A DNA stretch of 51,112 bases from Actinomycetes bacterium (GTDB taxonomy: Bacteria; Actinomycetota; Acidimicrobiia; Acidimicrobiales; Palsa-688): positions 1-51,112 of the forward strand of contig JAJYLA010000007.1 in NCBI GenBank assembly GCA_021788115.1, written 5' to 3'. A program made the position numbers and the translations under genes. Below, one piece after another: positions 1-8,540 of this stretch. Position 1 is the stretch's first letter; each line of letters starts with the position of its first letter. The notes beneath the pieces were generated by a model. That model saw only the letters and a program-made list of their open reading frames with translations, was not told the origin of the DNA and ran no database searches.

Positions 1-754
1 ACCTCGTCGAGCACCTAGGAAACGCAGGGCGCCCCCAGGCCACCGACACCCGGCCAAACACCATGGACACCATGGTCAGCCCAGCCTGTCCAAAAAGCCC
101 CCTTGACAGCCGGCTTCACACAGGAAATGTTCCGGCCAAAAGCGTGACCATTATGCGTGTGTAGGCATCAGACCTAACGGCATGGTTTGAAACCACATCG
201 CACATCACCGTTGACGCGATCGTCGGGGTCGACACCTATACTGCGGCTGCCCTCAGGGGAGGTTGACCGCAGCACGGGTCGGGGCTGCAGGTCGGGGCTG
301 CAGGTCCCTGAGCCGCGGGGTGGTCACGTGCGGGTAGCCGGCCTCGACCAGGAGTCGCTGCGCGGCATCGAGGGAAGCGTCGCGGGGTACCCGCCCGCGC
401 CCGCACCACAGTCGATCGTGCTTAGGGACCTCCCGGCGTGTGATCCACATGCCTCCGGCATATGGCTCACATGACTGACGGCTCGATCAACGACTTCTTC
501 GAGTGTGCCTGGTCCGGGCGGCTGCAGGCGCCGGCGCCTTCGGCTCGCGCCCGGCGAGACCGCCGGACTGCGGTGGTGCAAGGCGATGCCGAGGTCGTCG
601 AGTGCTGCTGTCCGCAGCGGCCGGGTGGTCCGGACGGCCGGGGATGAACGTGCGGGCTGTCCCCGCTTGCTGTGCGCCGGTTTCACCGTGCGATGACTTC
701 CGAGTGATCGGAGCGTCTCAGTAGGCGAGGGATCCACACGACGAGGAGGACTCG
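1..754. other. Stretch without a convincing gene
   Basis: No reading frame here has a ribosome binding site together with protein-like composition. The short frames at 187-737 look like GC-rich shadows. A TTGACA box lies at 103-108 but no good -10 follows it. CCATGG occurs twice, three bases apart, near 61-75. A 13-bp unit is duplicated in tandem at 278-303. The stretch may be a decayed or regulatory border; nothing more can be supported. Confidence 0.5.
278..303. repeat. 13-bp tandem duplication
   Basis: The unit GTCGGGGCTGCAG is present twice head to tail (278-290 and 291-303). It lies in the gene-poor left margin. It is probably a simple slippage duplication with no evident function. Confidence 0.6.
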
Positions 755-1141
<387 letters not shown>

Positions 1142-1153
1142 GGCTCGCCGGGA

Positions 1154-1513
1154 GTGTCTGTGGCAGCCGAGGACGTTGACCGCTACCTTGCAGACCTCGA
1201 GGATCCGAAGCGCGCCACGCTGGAGGAGATGCGTCGACGGATTCTCGACGTCCTCCCCGACGCGGAACAGGGCCTGTCGTATTCGGTTCCGGCTTTCAAG
1301 GTTGATGGCAAGACGGTGGCCGGGTTGGCCGCCTTCAAGGCTCATCTCAGCTACCTGCCGCACAGCGGGTCGGTGCTGGCAGCCGTGAGCGACAAGACCC
1401 GCGCATACACCCAGACCAAGAGCGCCTTGCATTTCCCCGTGGACGCACCCCTTCCACGAACTCTGATCCGGGAGCTCATCGAGGTCAGGCTGCGCGAGGC
1501 GGGCCTTCGGTAA
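1154..1513 (+). CDS. DUF1801 (YdhG-like) protein
   Basis: A 119-residue protein with the DUF1801 pattern: an N-terminal helix with LEEMRRRILDVLPDAEQGLSY, then VPAFKVDGKTVAGLAAFKAHLSYLP, and a C-terminal segment with LHFPVDAPLP before a helix of the IRELIEVRLRE kind. Family members are small soluble proteins, some annotated as putative iron chaperones (YdhG/Fra type); the biochemical role is not firmly known. The start is GTG at 1154, twelve bases after the VOC stop codon, so the two are likely one transcript. The assignment to the family is secure; the function is not. Confidence 0.8.
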   Translation: MSVAAEDVDRYLADLEDPKRATLEEMRRRILDVLPDAEQGLSYSVPAFKVDGKTVAGLAAFKAHLSYLPHSGSVLAAVSDKTRAYTQTKSALHFPVDAPLPRTLIRELIEVRLREAGLR

Positions 1514-1863
1514 GGCGCCACACCAACGAGCCATCCCGAGTCGGCCGGGCGCGAGCGAGTCCGCGGCTGACGCCGGTCCAACCCGTCGGCCGCGGACGCG
1601 TGCACGGGGTGCCTCTGGTGGTGCGGCCAGCACCCGGTCCCGGTCACGGAGACGACGGCCTGCACCGACCGCCTCGCCACCTGACCCGCTCCCGAGGCGC
1701 CCGCGGTGACGAGGGAGCCGTCGCGGACCTTGCTGCGATAGGGGGTCGACCGGAAGATCCGAAGGTGACCCCTCTCCTCACCCGTCGGTCCGGGGTTCGA
1801 TTCCCTTCGCACCTCCCGGGGTATCACGCCCGGCGGCAGGCCAGACCTCCGACCGGTGAGGCG
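1514..1863. other. Intergenic spacer with a tRNA T-arm-like motif
   Basis: This 350-bp spacer separates the DUF1801 gene from the convergent liv operon. No frame here looks real. The one notable element is GGTTCGATTCC at 1794-1804, which matches the T-arm/B-box consensus (GGTTCGANTCC). It is followed by an acceptor-like stretch ending near 1817, but no matching 5' half is present. CGAAGG (1760-1765) and CCTTCG (1804-1809) can also pair around it. Confidence 0.4.
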
Positions 1864-2925
1864 TCAGGTCGCTGACGGGACTGCAGGACCGTCGTCGGTC
1901 CGCGGCTGCAGCGGCGAAGCGGGAACCACGGGTCTGCGGGCGAGGCGGCCCAGAGCGGGGACCAGCCCGCGCCGGAAGCCGAGGAAGAGGGCGACGATCA
2001 TCAGCCCGTAGAGGAACTCCCGAATCTGTCCCGAGGAGGACAGGAGCTGGTCGACCGCCTCGAAGACGCCCGCGCCCAGCAGCGGCCCGAGCAGCGAGCC
2101 GAGCCCGCCGAAGACGACCATCACGAGGACCAGGACGTCGATCTGGTTGAACGCGAAGGTCGTCGGGTTGATGAACCCGTCGCTGTAAGCGTAGAGGCCG
2201 CCGGTTAGCCCGATCATCGCGGAGCCGACGACGGCGGCGTAGACCCGGTAGCGAGAGACGTCGATCCCGGTGAGCTCGGCTGCGGTCTCGTCGTCCCGGA
2301 GAGCTCGGAAAGCCCAGCCGACGTGCGACGTCTGGATCAGACGAAAGACGATCAAGAAGATCACGACGAGGGCGGCGAACAGGTAGTAGCCGCCGACGCG
2401 GTCATCCGCCAGCGTGGTGGCCGCCGCTTTCAACTCATGGCCGGTCGAGCCGCCCGTGAGCTGGCGCTGCCCAAGGAGCAGGTTCTGGAAGGCGAGTGAG
2501 AAGACGAGCGTGAGGATGCCCGTGAAGATGACGCCGAGGGAGCGGCGCACCGCAATCCAGCTGAGCACCCCCCCGACGATCGCGGCGATCAGCGTCCCGA
2601 GCAGCACTCCCACAAAGACCGGCAACGAGGCGGAATCGGAGAAAAGCGCGGTGGCGTAGCCCCCGATACCGGCGAGGGCCCCGACGCAGAGGAAGAGCTG
2701 GCTGGTGCTCCCGAAGATGACGTTGAAGCCGACCGCGTAGGAGGCGAAGACGAGCGTGATGATTGCCAGTCCTGTCGTGTACGTCGAGCGCCCGAACCAG
2801 ATAGGCGGGAGGACAGCGAGGACCACCGCCGTGCCCGCGACGGGCAGCAAGGCCGCCAGCCCGGAGCGTGCGACGGGGGTGCCGGATCGAAGAGAACGGA
2901 CAACGCGAACCACCATCGCGCTCAC
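1864..2925 (-). CDS. livM: Branched-chain amino acid-type ABC permease LivM
   Basis: A 353-residue inner-membrane permease of the LivM type. It has about nine hydrophobic segments and the family signature around residues 210-230 (RDDETAAELTGIDVSRYRV), the cytoplasmic loop that contacts the ATPases. It pairs with LivH to form the channel for branched-chain amino acids, amides or related carboxylates. The GTG start at 2925 overlaps the LivH stop (GTGA); an in-frame ATG three codons in is an alternative start. The C-terminal 25 residues are polar and poorly conserved in type. It is the last gene of the operon, ending in the spacer with the tRNA-like motif. Confidence 0.92.
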   Translation of the reverse strand: MSAMVVRVVRSLRSGTPVARSGLAALLPVAGTAVVLAVLPPIWFGRSTYTTGLAIITLVFASYAVGFNVIFGSTSQLFLCVGALAGIGGYATALFSDSASLPVFVGVLLGTLIAAIVGGVLSWIAVRRSLGVIFTGILTLVFSLAFQNLLLGQRQLTGGSTGHELKAAATTLADDRVGGYYLFAALVVIFLIVFRLIQTSHVGWAFRALRDDETAAELTGIDVSRYRVYAAVVGSAMIGLTGGLYAYSDGFINPTTFAFNQIDVLVLVMVVFGGLGSLLGPLLGAGVFEAVDQLLSSSGQIREFLYGLMIVALFLGFRRGLVPALGRLARRPVVPASPLQPRTDDGPAVPSAT

Positions 2926-3773
2926 CGTCCGAGGAGGCCGCGAGGCCGGATCAGGATCGTGAGGCCGGCGGCACCAAGCAGCACGACGCTCGTGATGTAC
3001 TGGCCGACGTAGTAGGCGCTCAAGGTGTCGACAATGCCGAGAAGCAGGCCGGCGAGGAAGGCTCCGGTGACGCTGCCGAGGCCGCCGACGACGGTGACGA
3101 TCAGGGCGAAGGAGGTGAGGTCGAATCCCTGGGTGACGGTCAGCGGGGAGCTCATCGCGCTGGTGACTGCAACGAGCCCGGCGAGTGCCCCGCTGAGAGC
3201 GAAGATGACGGTCCGGGTGAACGACGGGCTGATCCCGACGAGACGCGCTCCCACCTCGTCTTGCATCACCGAGCGGATGGCGCGCCCGAAGGTCGTGGCG
3301 CCCAGGAAGACGACGAGGATCGCACCGGCGCCCAGCGTGATCGCGGAGGCCCAGATGCTGCTCATCGGCATCGGCACGCCGAAGATCCCGATCGGCCCGC
3401 CGCCGATGTCGACGGTCAGCGCGCCCAGCGGATCGCGCCAGTTGAGGAGCCCCTCTATCAGGAATGCCACGCCGAGGGTCACCAGCAGTCCGAGGAGCAC
3501 CCTGTGCTCGCCGCTCTGGCGATAGACGGGCCTCATCACCGTCAGGTCGAGCAGTACCGCCGCGGCCATGGCCGCCGCGACGCCCGCGACCGCTGCCAGA
3601 GCCAGCGGAGCTCCGGCGTCCTTCACAAGCGATACGACCATCGCCCCGAGCACCGCCAGCTCGCCGTACGCCAGGTTGAGGACACCGCCCAGGCCGTAAA
3701 CCAGAGTCAGCCCGACACCGAGCAGCCCGAACCCGAGCCCCAGCACGATCCCGTCGAGGAGGACCGCCTTCAC
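2922..3773 (-). CDS. livH: Branched-chain amino acid-type ABC permease LivH
   Basis: A 283-residue multi-span permease. It begins with GIVLGLGFGLLGVGLTLVYG and has a cytoplasmic loop with TTFGRAIRSVMQDEVGARLVG, the LivH-type EAA-like contact region. It forms the membrane channel together with LivM. The start is GTG at 3773, overlapping the LivF stop by GTGA, and its own stop overlaps LivM in the same way, so translation is coupled along the operon. Length and motifs match the family. The transported compound cannot be read from the permease. Confidence 0.92.
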   Translation of the reverse strand: MKAVLLDGIVLGLGFGLLGVGLTLVYGLGGVLNLAYGELAVLGAMVVSLVKDAGAPLALAAVAGVAAAMAAAVLLDLTVMRPVYRQSGEHRVLLGLLVTLGVAFLIEGLLNWRDPLGALTVDIGGGPIGIFGVPMPMSSIWASAITLGAGAILVVFLGATTFGRAIRSVMQDEVGARLVGISPSFTRTVIFALSGALAGLVAVTSAMSSPLTVTQGFDLTSFALIVTVVGGLGSVTGAFLAGLLLGIVDTLSAYYVGQYITSVVLLGAAGLTILIRPRGLLGR

Positions 3774-4468
3774 GCGACCCCCAGGTAGGCCCGCCGGACC
3801 TCAGGGTTGTGCTCCAGCTCCTCGGCTGTGCCCTCCATGCGGACGCGGCCGTTCTCGAGGACGTACGCCCTGTCTGCCACGGACAGGGCGAGCGGCACCT
3901 GCTGCTCGGCGATCAGCAGCGTCATACCCGTCGCCTTCAGACGTTCGACAGCCTCGAAAGCCGCCTTGGCGACCTTGGGGGCGAGCCCGGTCGTCGGCTC
4001 GTCGAGCATCAGCAGCTTCGGCTGCGTCATGAGCGCGCGGCCCACCGCCAGCATCTGCTGCTCGCCCCCGCTCATCGTTCCCGCCTGCTGGCCCAGGCGT
4101 TCCTTGAGGCGCGGGAACAGGTCGAACACGAGCTCCAGTGTCTCGCGGTTCGGTCGGTGCGGGTACGCGCCGAGCATCAGGTTCGTCTTGACCGTCATGG
4201 CGGGGAACAGGTGCCGCTCGGCGGGCACGTACGCGACGCCTGCCCGGGCGACCCGGTGCGCGCGGCGTCGGGTCAGGTCGACCCCGTCGAGGATCACCCG
4301 ACCAGCCATGCAGGGGAGCAGCCCGACGATCGCCCGGAAGAGCGTTGTCTTGCCCGCTCCGTTCGAGCCGACGATCGCGACCGCCTCGCCCGTGCGGACC
4401 TCGAGGTCTATGTCCTCGACGACCTTCTGGCCAAGGTACCCCGCTGCGGCTCCCTTCACCTCAAGCAA
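3770..4468 (-). CDS. livF: ABC transporter ATP-binding protein LivF
   Basis: A 232-residue ATPase. With the TTG start at 4468, Walker A (GSNGAGKT) lies at residues 34-41, signature MSGGEQQ at 132-138 and Walker B LLMLDEP at 152-158. The C-terminal AYLGVA ending is typical of LivF. It powers uptake together with LivG. The TTG is preferred because it yields the usual LivF opening (LEVKGAAAGYLG) and overlaps the LivG end by only 8 bases; an ATG at 4510 would add 14 residues of unlikely sequence and a 50-base overlap. The start is inferred. Confidence 0.9.
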   Translation of the reverse strand: MLEVKGAAAGYLGQKVVEDIDLEVRTGEAVAIVGSNGAGKTTLFRAIVGLLPCMAGRVILDGVDLTRRRAHRVARAGVAYVPAERHLFPAMTVKTNLMLGAYPHRPNRETLELVFDLFPRLKERLGQQAGTMSGGEQQMLAVGRALMTQPKLLMLDEPTTGLAPKVAKAAFEAVERLKATGMTLLIAEQQVPLALSVADRAYVLENGRVRMEGTAEELEHNPEVRRAYLGVA

Positions 4469-5201
4469 TCTGGGCCTCTCCGAGGTACGCCTCGATGACC
4501 CTGGAGTCACGCATCACAACATCGGGCGCACCCTCGGTGAGGACCGACCCGAAGTCGAGGACGATCACCCGTTCCGCGAGCTCGATCACCGCGCTCATCA
4601 CATGCTCGACCCACAAGACGGTCGTTCCGAGCTTGTCACGGACGCGCCGCACGATCTCGACCGAGGCCCTGATCTCCGTTTCGTTGAGGCCGGCCATCAC
4701 CTCGTCGAGCAGAAGCAGCTGCGGTCGACCCGCCAGCGCCTTGGCCAGATCGAGGAACCGCTGCTGGTGAAGGTTCAGGGTCTCGACCGGCAGGTCGGCC
4801 AGCGCTTCCAACCCCACGAACGCCAGCGACTCGGCCGCGCGCCGCCTCGCTTCGCGCTCGTCGATCACGCCGTGAGCGGGACCGAACATCGCCCCGAGCA
4901 TCGCGTTCTCGAGCACCGTGAGCGATGGGAACGTGCGCGGCGTCTGCATGACCATCGTGATCCCCTTGCGCCTGACCTGATGAGCGGGAAGGCCGCCGAC
5001 CGGCTCGTCACGCAGGCGGATGCTTCCCCGTGTAGGGCGCTCCAGGCCCGCGATGAGCTTGAGGAGCGTGCTCTTCCCGGCCCCGTTGGGACCGACGACG
5101 GCGACGATTTCGCCGTCGTCGATCCCGAACGTGACACCGTGGACGGCCGGCAGACCGCCGAAGTGTTTCGTCAGGTCGTCGACCTCGAGCAGCGGAATCA
5201 A
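4461..5201 (-). CDS. livG: ABC transporter ATP-binding protein LivG
   Basis: A 246-residue ATPase read from TTG at 5201, which overlaps the binding-protein stop (TTGA) and gives the standard opening LLEVDDLTKHFGG. Walker A GPNGAGKST is at residues 37-45 and Walker B LLLLDE at 162-167. The signature motif is unusual: LNLHQQR at 142-148 where the family normally has LSYGQQR, so the conserved Gly is His. Because an ABC dimer can tolerate one degenerate composite site, function is still likely with LivF. The final AYLGEAQIA segment matches the family. Confidence 0.88.
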   Translation of the reverse strand: MIPLLEVDDLTKHFGGLPAVHGVTFGIDDGEIVAVVGPNGAGKSTLLKLIAGLERPTRGSIRLRDEPVGGLPAHQVRRKGITMVMQTPRTFPSLTVLENAMLGAMFGPAHGVIDEREARRRAAESLAFVGLEALADLPVETLNLHQQRFLDLAKALAGRPQLLLLDEVMAGLNETEIRASVEIVRRVRDKLGTTVLWVEHVMSAVIELAERVIVLDFGSVLTEGAPDVVMRDSRVIEAYLGEAQIA

Positions 5202-6409
5202 GTCCCAGGCTGGTAGGGCGTCAGCGGCTTCGAGAGGTAGAGCTGCTTGGGATACCAGGTTCCGCCCGTGTTGAGGCCCGCGGGGGCTGGCCCCGCGGTC
5301 ACGACGTCGAAGGCGATCTGCGCGTCCGCCATCTCTCCCCACTTCGTCCACTTCAGCGGGAACGTGTACCCGGGGATGGAGAAGGTGTGGGCGTGCACGT
5401 AGGCGGCGATCTTCACCGGGTTGTCTCCGACCGCGCCGATCGCCTGTGCCACGATGTGCACCCAGGCGTAGCCGGCGAGGGCGTCATCCTCGAAGAACGT
5501 GTCGCTCGGATAGGCCTTCAGGAATTTCCGGGCGAGGCTCTGGAAGCCGGGGCTGTCGACGGCCTCGCACTTGAAGTCCGCCCACCGCCCGTAGGTGAGC
5601 TTCCCCGCCGCCTTGACGACGAGCGAGAACGGCGTGTAGGCGCCGGCGACCGGCACGTTCATACCGAGCTGACCGGACTGGACCAGGATCGGACCCGACC
5701 CCGGCGGATGCCCCGTCGCCACGATCAGCTGCGGCTTGTACGGCATGAGCGCGCGCAGGTAGGTCGTGAAATCGGTCGCGGTGACCGGAGCGACCTCCTG
5801 ATGAAGCTGGATGCTCGGATCCTTTGCGAACGTCGATTCGAGCGACGACTTCACCGCCTGACCCCACGCGTAATCGGCGCTGATCGCGCCGACACTGTTG
5901 AGGTGGTGCGCTTCGGCGTACTGGAGGATCGGCCCGGCAACCTCTGCAGCCGAAGGCAGGCACGTGCGGAAGGTGTACCGGCTGCTCGCGGTCAAGATCT
6001 CGCTCGCGCCCGCCTTCACCAGGAACATCGGAATGTGTGCTTGCTCGGTCAGGCGCGCCGTCGCTGTCGCAACGTCGCTGTCGATCAAACCGCCGAGGGC
6101 CACGACGTGGTCCTGCTGGGTCAGGCGCCTGAAGCTGTCGATGCCGGTGGTCGGCGAGGATCCGTCGTCGGCCACGAAAAGCTGGAGCTTGCGCCCGTGA
6201 ATGCCGCCGCTGGCGTTGATCTCGTCCACGGCTAGCTGCGAGCCGTCACGCGTCTGGATGCCCCAGGGAGTGAACGTTCCCGTCAGCGAGGTGAGAACAC
6301 CAATGGGGATCGGGCCCTTGTTGGAGCTCGACGCCTTCGACGAGCCCCCGCACCCGGCGGCCAGCAACGCCAGGGCGGCCAGACCCGCTGCCAACCGGGA
6401 CCGCTTCAC
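5198..6409 (-). CDS. Branched-chain amino acid-type ABC substrate-binding lipoprotein
   Basis: A 403-residue type I periplasmic-binding-fold protein. It opens with a lysine/arginine-rich signal and a hydrophobic run ending LLAAGC, with Cys20 as the likely lipidation site, followed by a Ser-rich tether. The mature part starts PIPIGVLTSLTGTFTPWG, the usual LivK/AmiC/UrtA-type first strand. The GTG at 6409 is chosen because GGAAGGAAG precedes it and because the signal peptide then sits at the N-terminus; an ATG 23 codons upstream would bury it. The ligand is unknown; candidates are branched-chain amino acids, amides or aromatic acids. It is the first transporter gene of the liv operon. Confidence 0.9.
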   Translation of the reverse strand: MKRSRLAAGLAALALLAAGCGGSSKASSSNKGPIPIGVLTSLTGTFTPWGIQTRDGSQLAVDEINASGGIHGRKLQLFVADDGSSPTTGIDSFRRLTQQDHVVALGGLIDSDVATATARLTEQAHIPMFLVKAGASEILTASSRYTFRTCLPSAAEVAGPILQYAEAHHLNSVGAISADYAWGQAVKSSLESTFAKDPSIQLHQEVAPVTATDFTTYLRALMPYKPQLIVATGHPPGSGPILVQSGQLGMNVPVAGAYTPFSLVVKAAGKLTYGRWADFKCEAVDSPGFQSLARKFLKAYPSDTFFEDDALAGYAWVHIVAQAIGAVGDNPVKIAAYVHAHTFSIPGYTFPLKWTKWGEMADAQIAFDVVTAGPAPAGLNTGGTWYPKQLYLSKPLTPYQPGT

Positions 6410-6531
6410 GTCGTCTTCCTTCCGCGTGAACACCGGCCCGAAGCCGGGTTGCTGCCGCGCCCGAAGAGAATCGGGCACGCGCCGATCCCTCTGAGCAAGT
6501 CGCCATGCACGAACTCTTCGGCCACAGCCAT
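6406..6531 (-). CDS. Possible 41-residue leader ORF coupled to the liv binding protein
   Basis: An ATG at 6531 is preceded by a very strong Shine-Dalgarno (GGGAGGA with 1-2 bases spacing to AATGG). The frame runs 41 codons and stops at a TGA overlapping the GTG of the binding protein (GTGA). The product has no recognisable domain, signal or biased codons. Position and coupling suggest a translated leader or a small coupling ORF. The short distance between SD and ATG, and the lack of any homology I can recall, keep confidence low. Confidence 0.3.
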   Translation of the reverse strand: MAVAEEFVHGDLLRGIGACPILFGRGSNPASGRCSRGRKTT

Positions 6532-6569
6532 TCCTCCCTTCACGGCCTTCGCGGCCGTACCCGACTGCT

Positions 6570-6617
6570 CCTCACCCGGTGAGGGTGGATGATACACAAA
6601 CAACCTCGACCTGTTGA
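6570..6617 (-). promoter_or_regulatory. Putative liv operon promoter and operator
   Basis: On the minus strand a weak -35 (TCAACA, 6612-6617) is followed after 17 bases by TATCAT (6589-6594). Just downstream lies a perfect palindrome CCTCACC-C-GGTGAGG at 6570-6584, a plausible repressor site overlapping the transcription start. The arrangement is inferred from sequence only, and the -35 is poor. It would drive the leader ORF and the liv genes. Confidence 0.35.
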
Positions 6618-7055
6618 TGTGAGGAAGACCTTGCGGGTCTGTTTTAGCGATAACCGCTGGCGCTGTCGCCGACGTCGTGCCCACCCGGCGGACCGGAGAG
6701 GGCTGTTCGGTTACCGCCGGGTAAGCAGGTGGCATGGTGATCCTGTGCCCGAGCCGAAGCCGAGCCGGGCTCGCGACCATCGGGCGAGCGGAAGGACCTC
6801 CGCGGCCTGGCCGCGCAGCGCAGCCAACGTCTTGGGGGTGGGCTGGTCATAGCCAGGTCGCCGGGGTTCGGGCTCGATCGTCGCTCCTGTGGGGCGGCAC
6901 TCGTACTGCTGATGGCAGGAGGGGTGGGATGGGTGCACTGAGGTCCGCCCGTGCCCCTCCTCCGCACCGGCGCTCAGTCGAGCGGTCGATCCATGCCCGT
7001 TTGCCGTCCGCGCACCCATCGGGCGCACTCCTGCTAATGAACAATGAAGAGGAAA
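6618..7055. other. Intergenic region without a supported gene
   Basis: Frames on both strands through this stretch have no convincing starts or family resemblance; several overlap each other and run into the hairpin array at 7056. It separates the divergent liv promoter region from the hairpin array and the MFS gene. Confidence 0.4.
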
Positions 7056-7176
7056 GGGACACGAATCGCGCTTGGAAGCGCCGGCGCCGACGATTCGTGT
7101 CCGCTTGTGTACCCCTACAGGTACATGAGGGGACACGAATGGTTGCGGGAAACGCCGGTGCCCTCGATTCGTGTCC
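7056..7176. repeat. Two-unit 74-bp tandem hairpin array
   Basis: Two copies of a hairpin-forming unit lie exactly 74 bases apart. Unit 1 has arms GGACACGAATCG (7057-7068) and its perfect complement CGATTCGTGTCC (7091-7102); inside it GCGCTT-GG-AAGCGC can also pair. Unit 2 has arms GGACACGAAT (7131-7140) and ATTCGTGTCC (7167-7176). The loops of the two units are related (both contain a CGCCGG core). Between them TGTACC (7108-7113) and GGTACA (7120-7125) form a third small hairpin. No coding frame explains the symmetry. It resembles a REP/BIME-type or MITE-derived element. Confidence 0.75.
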
Positions 7177-7269
7177 GTTCGTGCGTCTCCGGCCGGCAAA
7201 CGGCCAGGACGTCACGACGCTCGCGGGTCATCGAGCGGATGGGACGCCTCTTGCCGCTACCGTGCAGCA

Positions 7270-8475
7270 GTGGACAGCAGTACCTCAACAGCAGTCGTGG
7301 ATGCCGCCGGGAAGGCTGCGGCGGTGGACAGAGGCCGGCTTCTGGCCCTGTCCTGGGCCCACCTGCTCAACGACGGAGCCGCCAACTACCTGCCCGGCGT
7401 GCTCCCGGCGGTGCTGGTGTCGCTGCACCAGCCGGTGCGCATGGCGAGCGTGCTCATCGCGGCGCTCGTCATCGGGCAGGCCCTCCAACCGGCGATCGGG
7501 TGGCTGGCCGACCGGCTGGGAGGGCGGTCGCTGGTGGTGTCCGGCCTGGCGGTCAGCTCGCTGGGCGGAGGCCTGTTAGGGATCGCCCATAGCACCTGGG
7601 TACTGGTTGTGCTCCTGCTCCTGGTCGGCACGGGCAACGCCTGCTTCCACCCTCAGGCGCTGGCCGGGGTCCGCAGCCTGCTGCGCGGGCGGCAGGGGCT
7701 GCTCACGTCGGCCTTCCTCGTCGGCGGCGAGCTGGGCCGAGGGATCTGGCCCACCGCGGCCAGCCTGGTCGTCGCCCATCTGGGACTCGGCTACCTGTGG
7801 CTTGTCGGCCTGCCCGGCCTGGCGACGGTACCGCTGCTCGCCCGCGTCGCCCCGAGGCTGCCGGCCAAGGCGGGCCCGCGCGCCCCTGTCCACTGGCGCC
7901 GGCACACCAGGCCGATGGCCATGCTGATGACCTACCAGTCCGTCCGGGCCCTGGCCCAGTTCGCCCTGTCCGCCTTCATTCCGATCCTGTGGCACCTCCG
8001 CGGCGGCTCACTGGTGTCGGGGGCATCGATCATCACCGTGATGCTGGTCGTGGGGGTGGTCGGCAACCTCTACGGCGGTCATCTGGCCGACCGGATCGGC
8101 CGTCTGAGCGTCCTGGTCGCGTCGTCGGCCGGGACAGCGGGCCTCATCGTCCTGATCATCTACCTGCGCGGCGTCTGGATCTGGGTGGCGGCCGCGCCGC
8201 TGGGGATCGCCCTCTTCCTGACGGCGTCCTCCACGGTCCTGATCGGCCAGGACATCTTCCCGGAGAACCGCTCAATGGGGTCGGGCATGGCGCTGGGCTT
8301 GGCCAACGGCATCGGTGCCCTGCTGGTCCTGGTCATCGGCCAGACGGTCAACAACGGCGACCTGAGCATCTCCCTGTGGGTGATAGCCGCCCTGACCGCC
8401 GCCACCGCCCCCCTCGCGCTGGCTTTTCCGAAGCATCTCGTCCGCCGGGATCCGGAAGCCGGCGCAGATCGCTAG
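7270..8475 (+). CDS. MFS transporter (fosmidomycin-resistance-like)
   Basis: Read from GTG at 7270 this is a 401-residue, roughly 12-span major facilitator. The first span carries ALSWAHLLNDGAANYLPG, resembling the Fsr/fosmidomycin-resistance group, followed by the loop GWLADRLGGRSL (motif A type). A second motif-A copy, GGHLADRIGRLSV, opens the second half near residue 255, as expected for the 6+6 repeat. It is probably a drug or metabolite exporter. Upstream in-frame starts lie inside the hairpin array at 7056-7176 and are rejected. No clear SD is visible at the chosen start, so the exact N-terminus is uncertain. Confidence 0.82.
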   Translation: MDSSTSTAVVDAAGKAAAVDRGRLLALSWAHLLNDGAANYLPGVLPAVLVSLHQPVRMASVLIAALVIGQALQPAIGWLADRLGGRSLVVSGLAVSSLGGGLLGIAHSTWVLVVLLLLVGTGNACFHPQALAGVRSLLRGRQGLLTSAFLVGGELGRGIWPTAASLVVAHLGLGYLWLVGLPGLATVPLLARVAPRLPAKAGPRAPVHWRRHTRPMAMLMTYQSVRALAQFALSAFIPILWHLRGGSLVSGASIITVMLVVGVVGNLYGGHLADRIGRLSVLVASSAGTAGLIVLIIYLRGVWIWVAAAPLGIALFLTASSTVLIGQDIFPENRSMGSGMALGLANGIGALLVLVIGQTVNNGDLSISLWVIAALTAATAPLALAFPKHLVRRDPEAGADR

Positions 8476-8500
8476 AGACCGAGACGCCGGGTCGTGGGCG

Positions 8501-8518
8501 CCCGGAGGGAGCTCCGGG
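8501..8518 (+). terminator. Hairpin between convergent MFS and LysM genes
   Basis: CCCGGAG (8501-8507) and CTCCGGG (8512-8518) pair perfectly around a 4-base GGAG loop, with a further GCGC/GCGC flank. It lies 25 bases after the MFS stop codon. There is no T-run, as is common in high-GC actinobacteria, so terminator function is inferred. Confidence 0.5.
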
Positions 8519-8540
8519 TAGCGCCACGGGTGAATGAGTG

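Noticed and set aside
187-737. Several short frames in the left margin
   Set aside because: They overlap on both strands, lack ribosome binding sites and have shadow-like composition.
1600-1875. 91-codon frame in the spacer after DUF1801
   Set aside because: It runs through the tRNA-like motif and into the 3' end of livM, with no SD and no resemblance to a family.
7041-7180. Hairpin array considered as a small CRISPR
   Set aside because: There are only two units, the repeated parts are inverted arms rather than direct repeats with unique spacers, and no cas genes are present.
7041-7180. Hairpin array considered as integron attC sites
   Set aside because: No GTTRRRY-type core sites and no integrase; the arms are a simple perfect inverted repeat.
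6711-7215. Minus-strand frames whose products contain a repeated segment
   Set aside because: The protein repeat comes from the hairpin array at 7056-7176 read as codons; the DNA symmetry, not coding, explains it.
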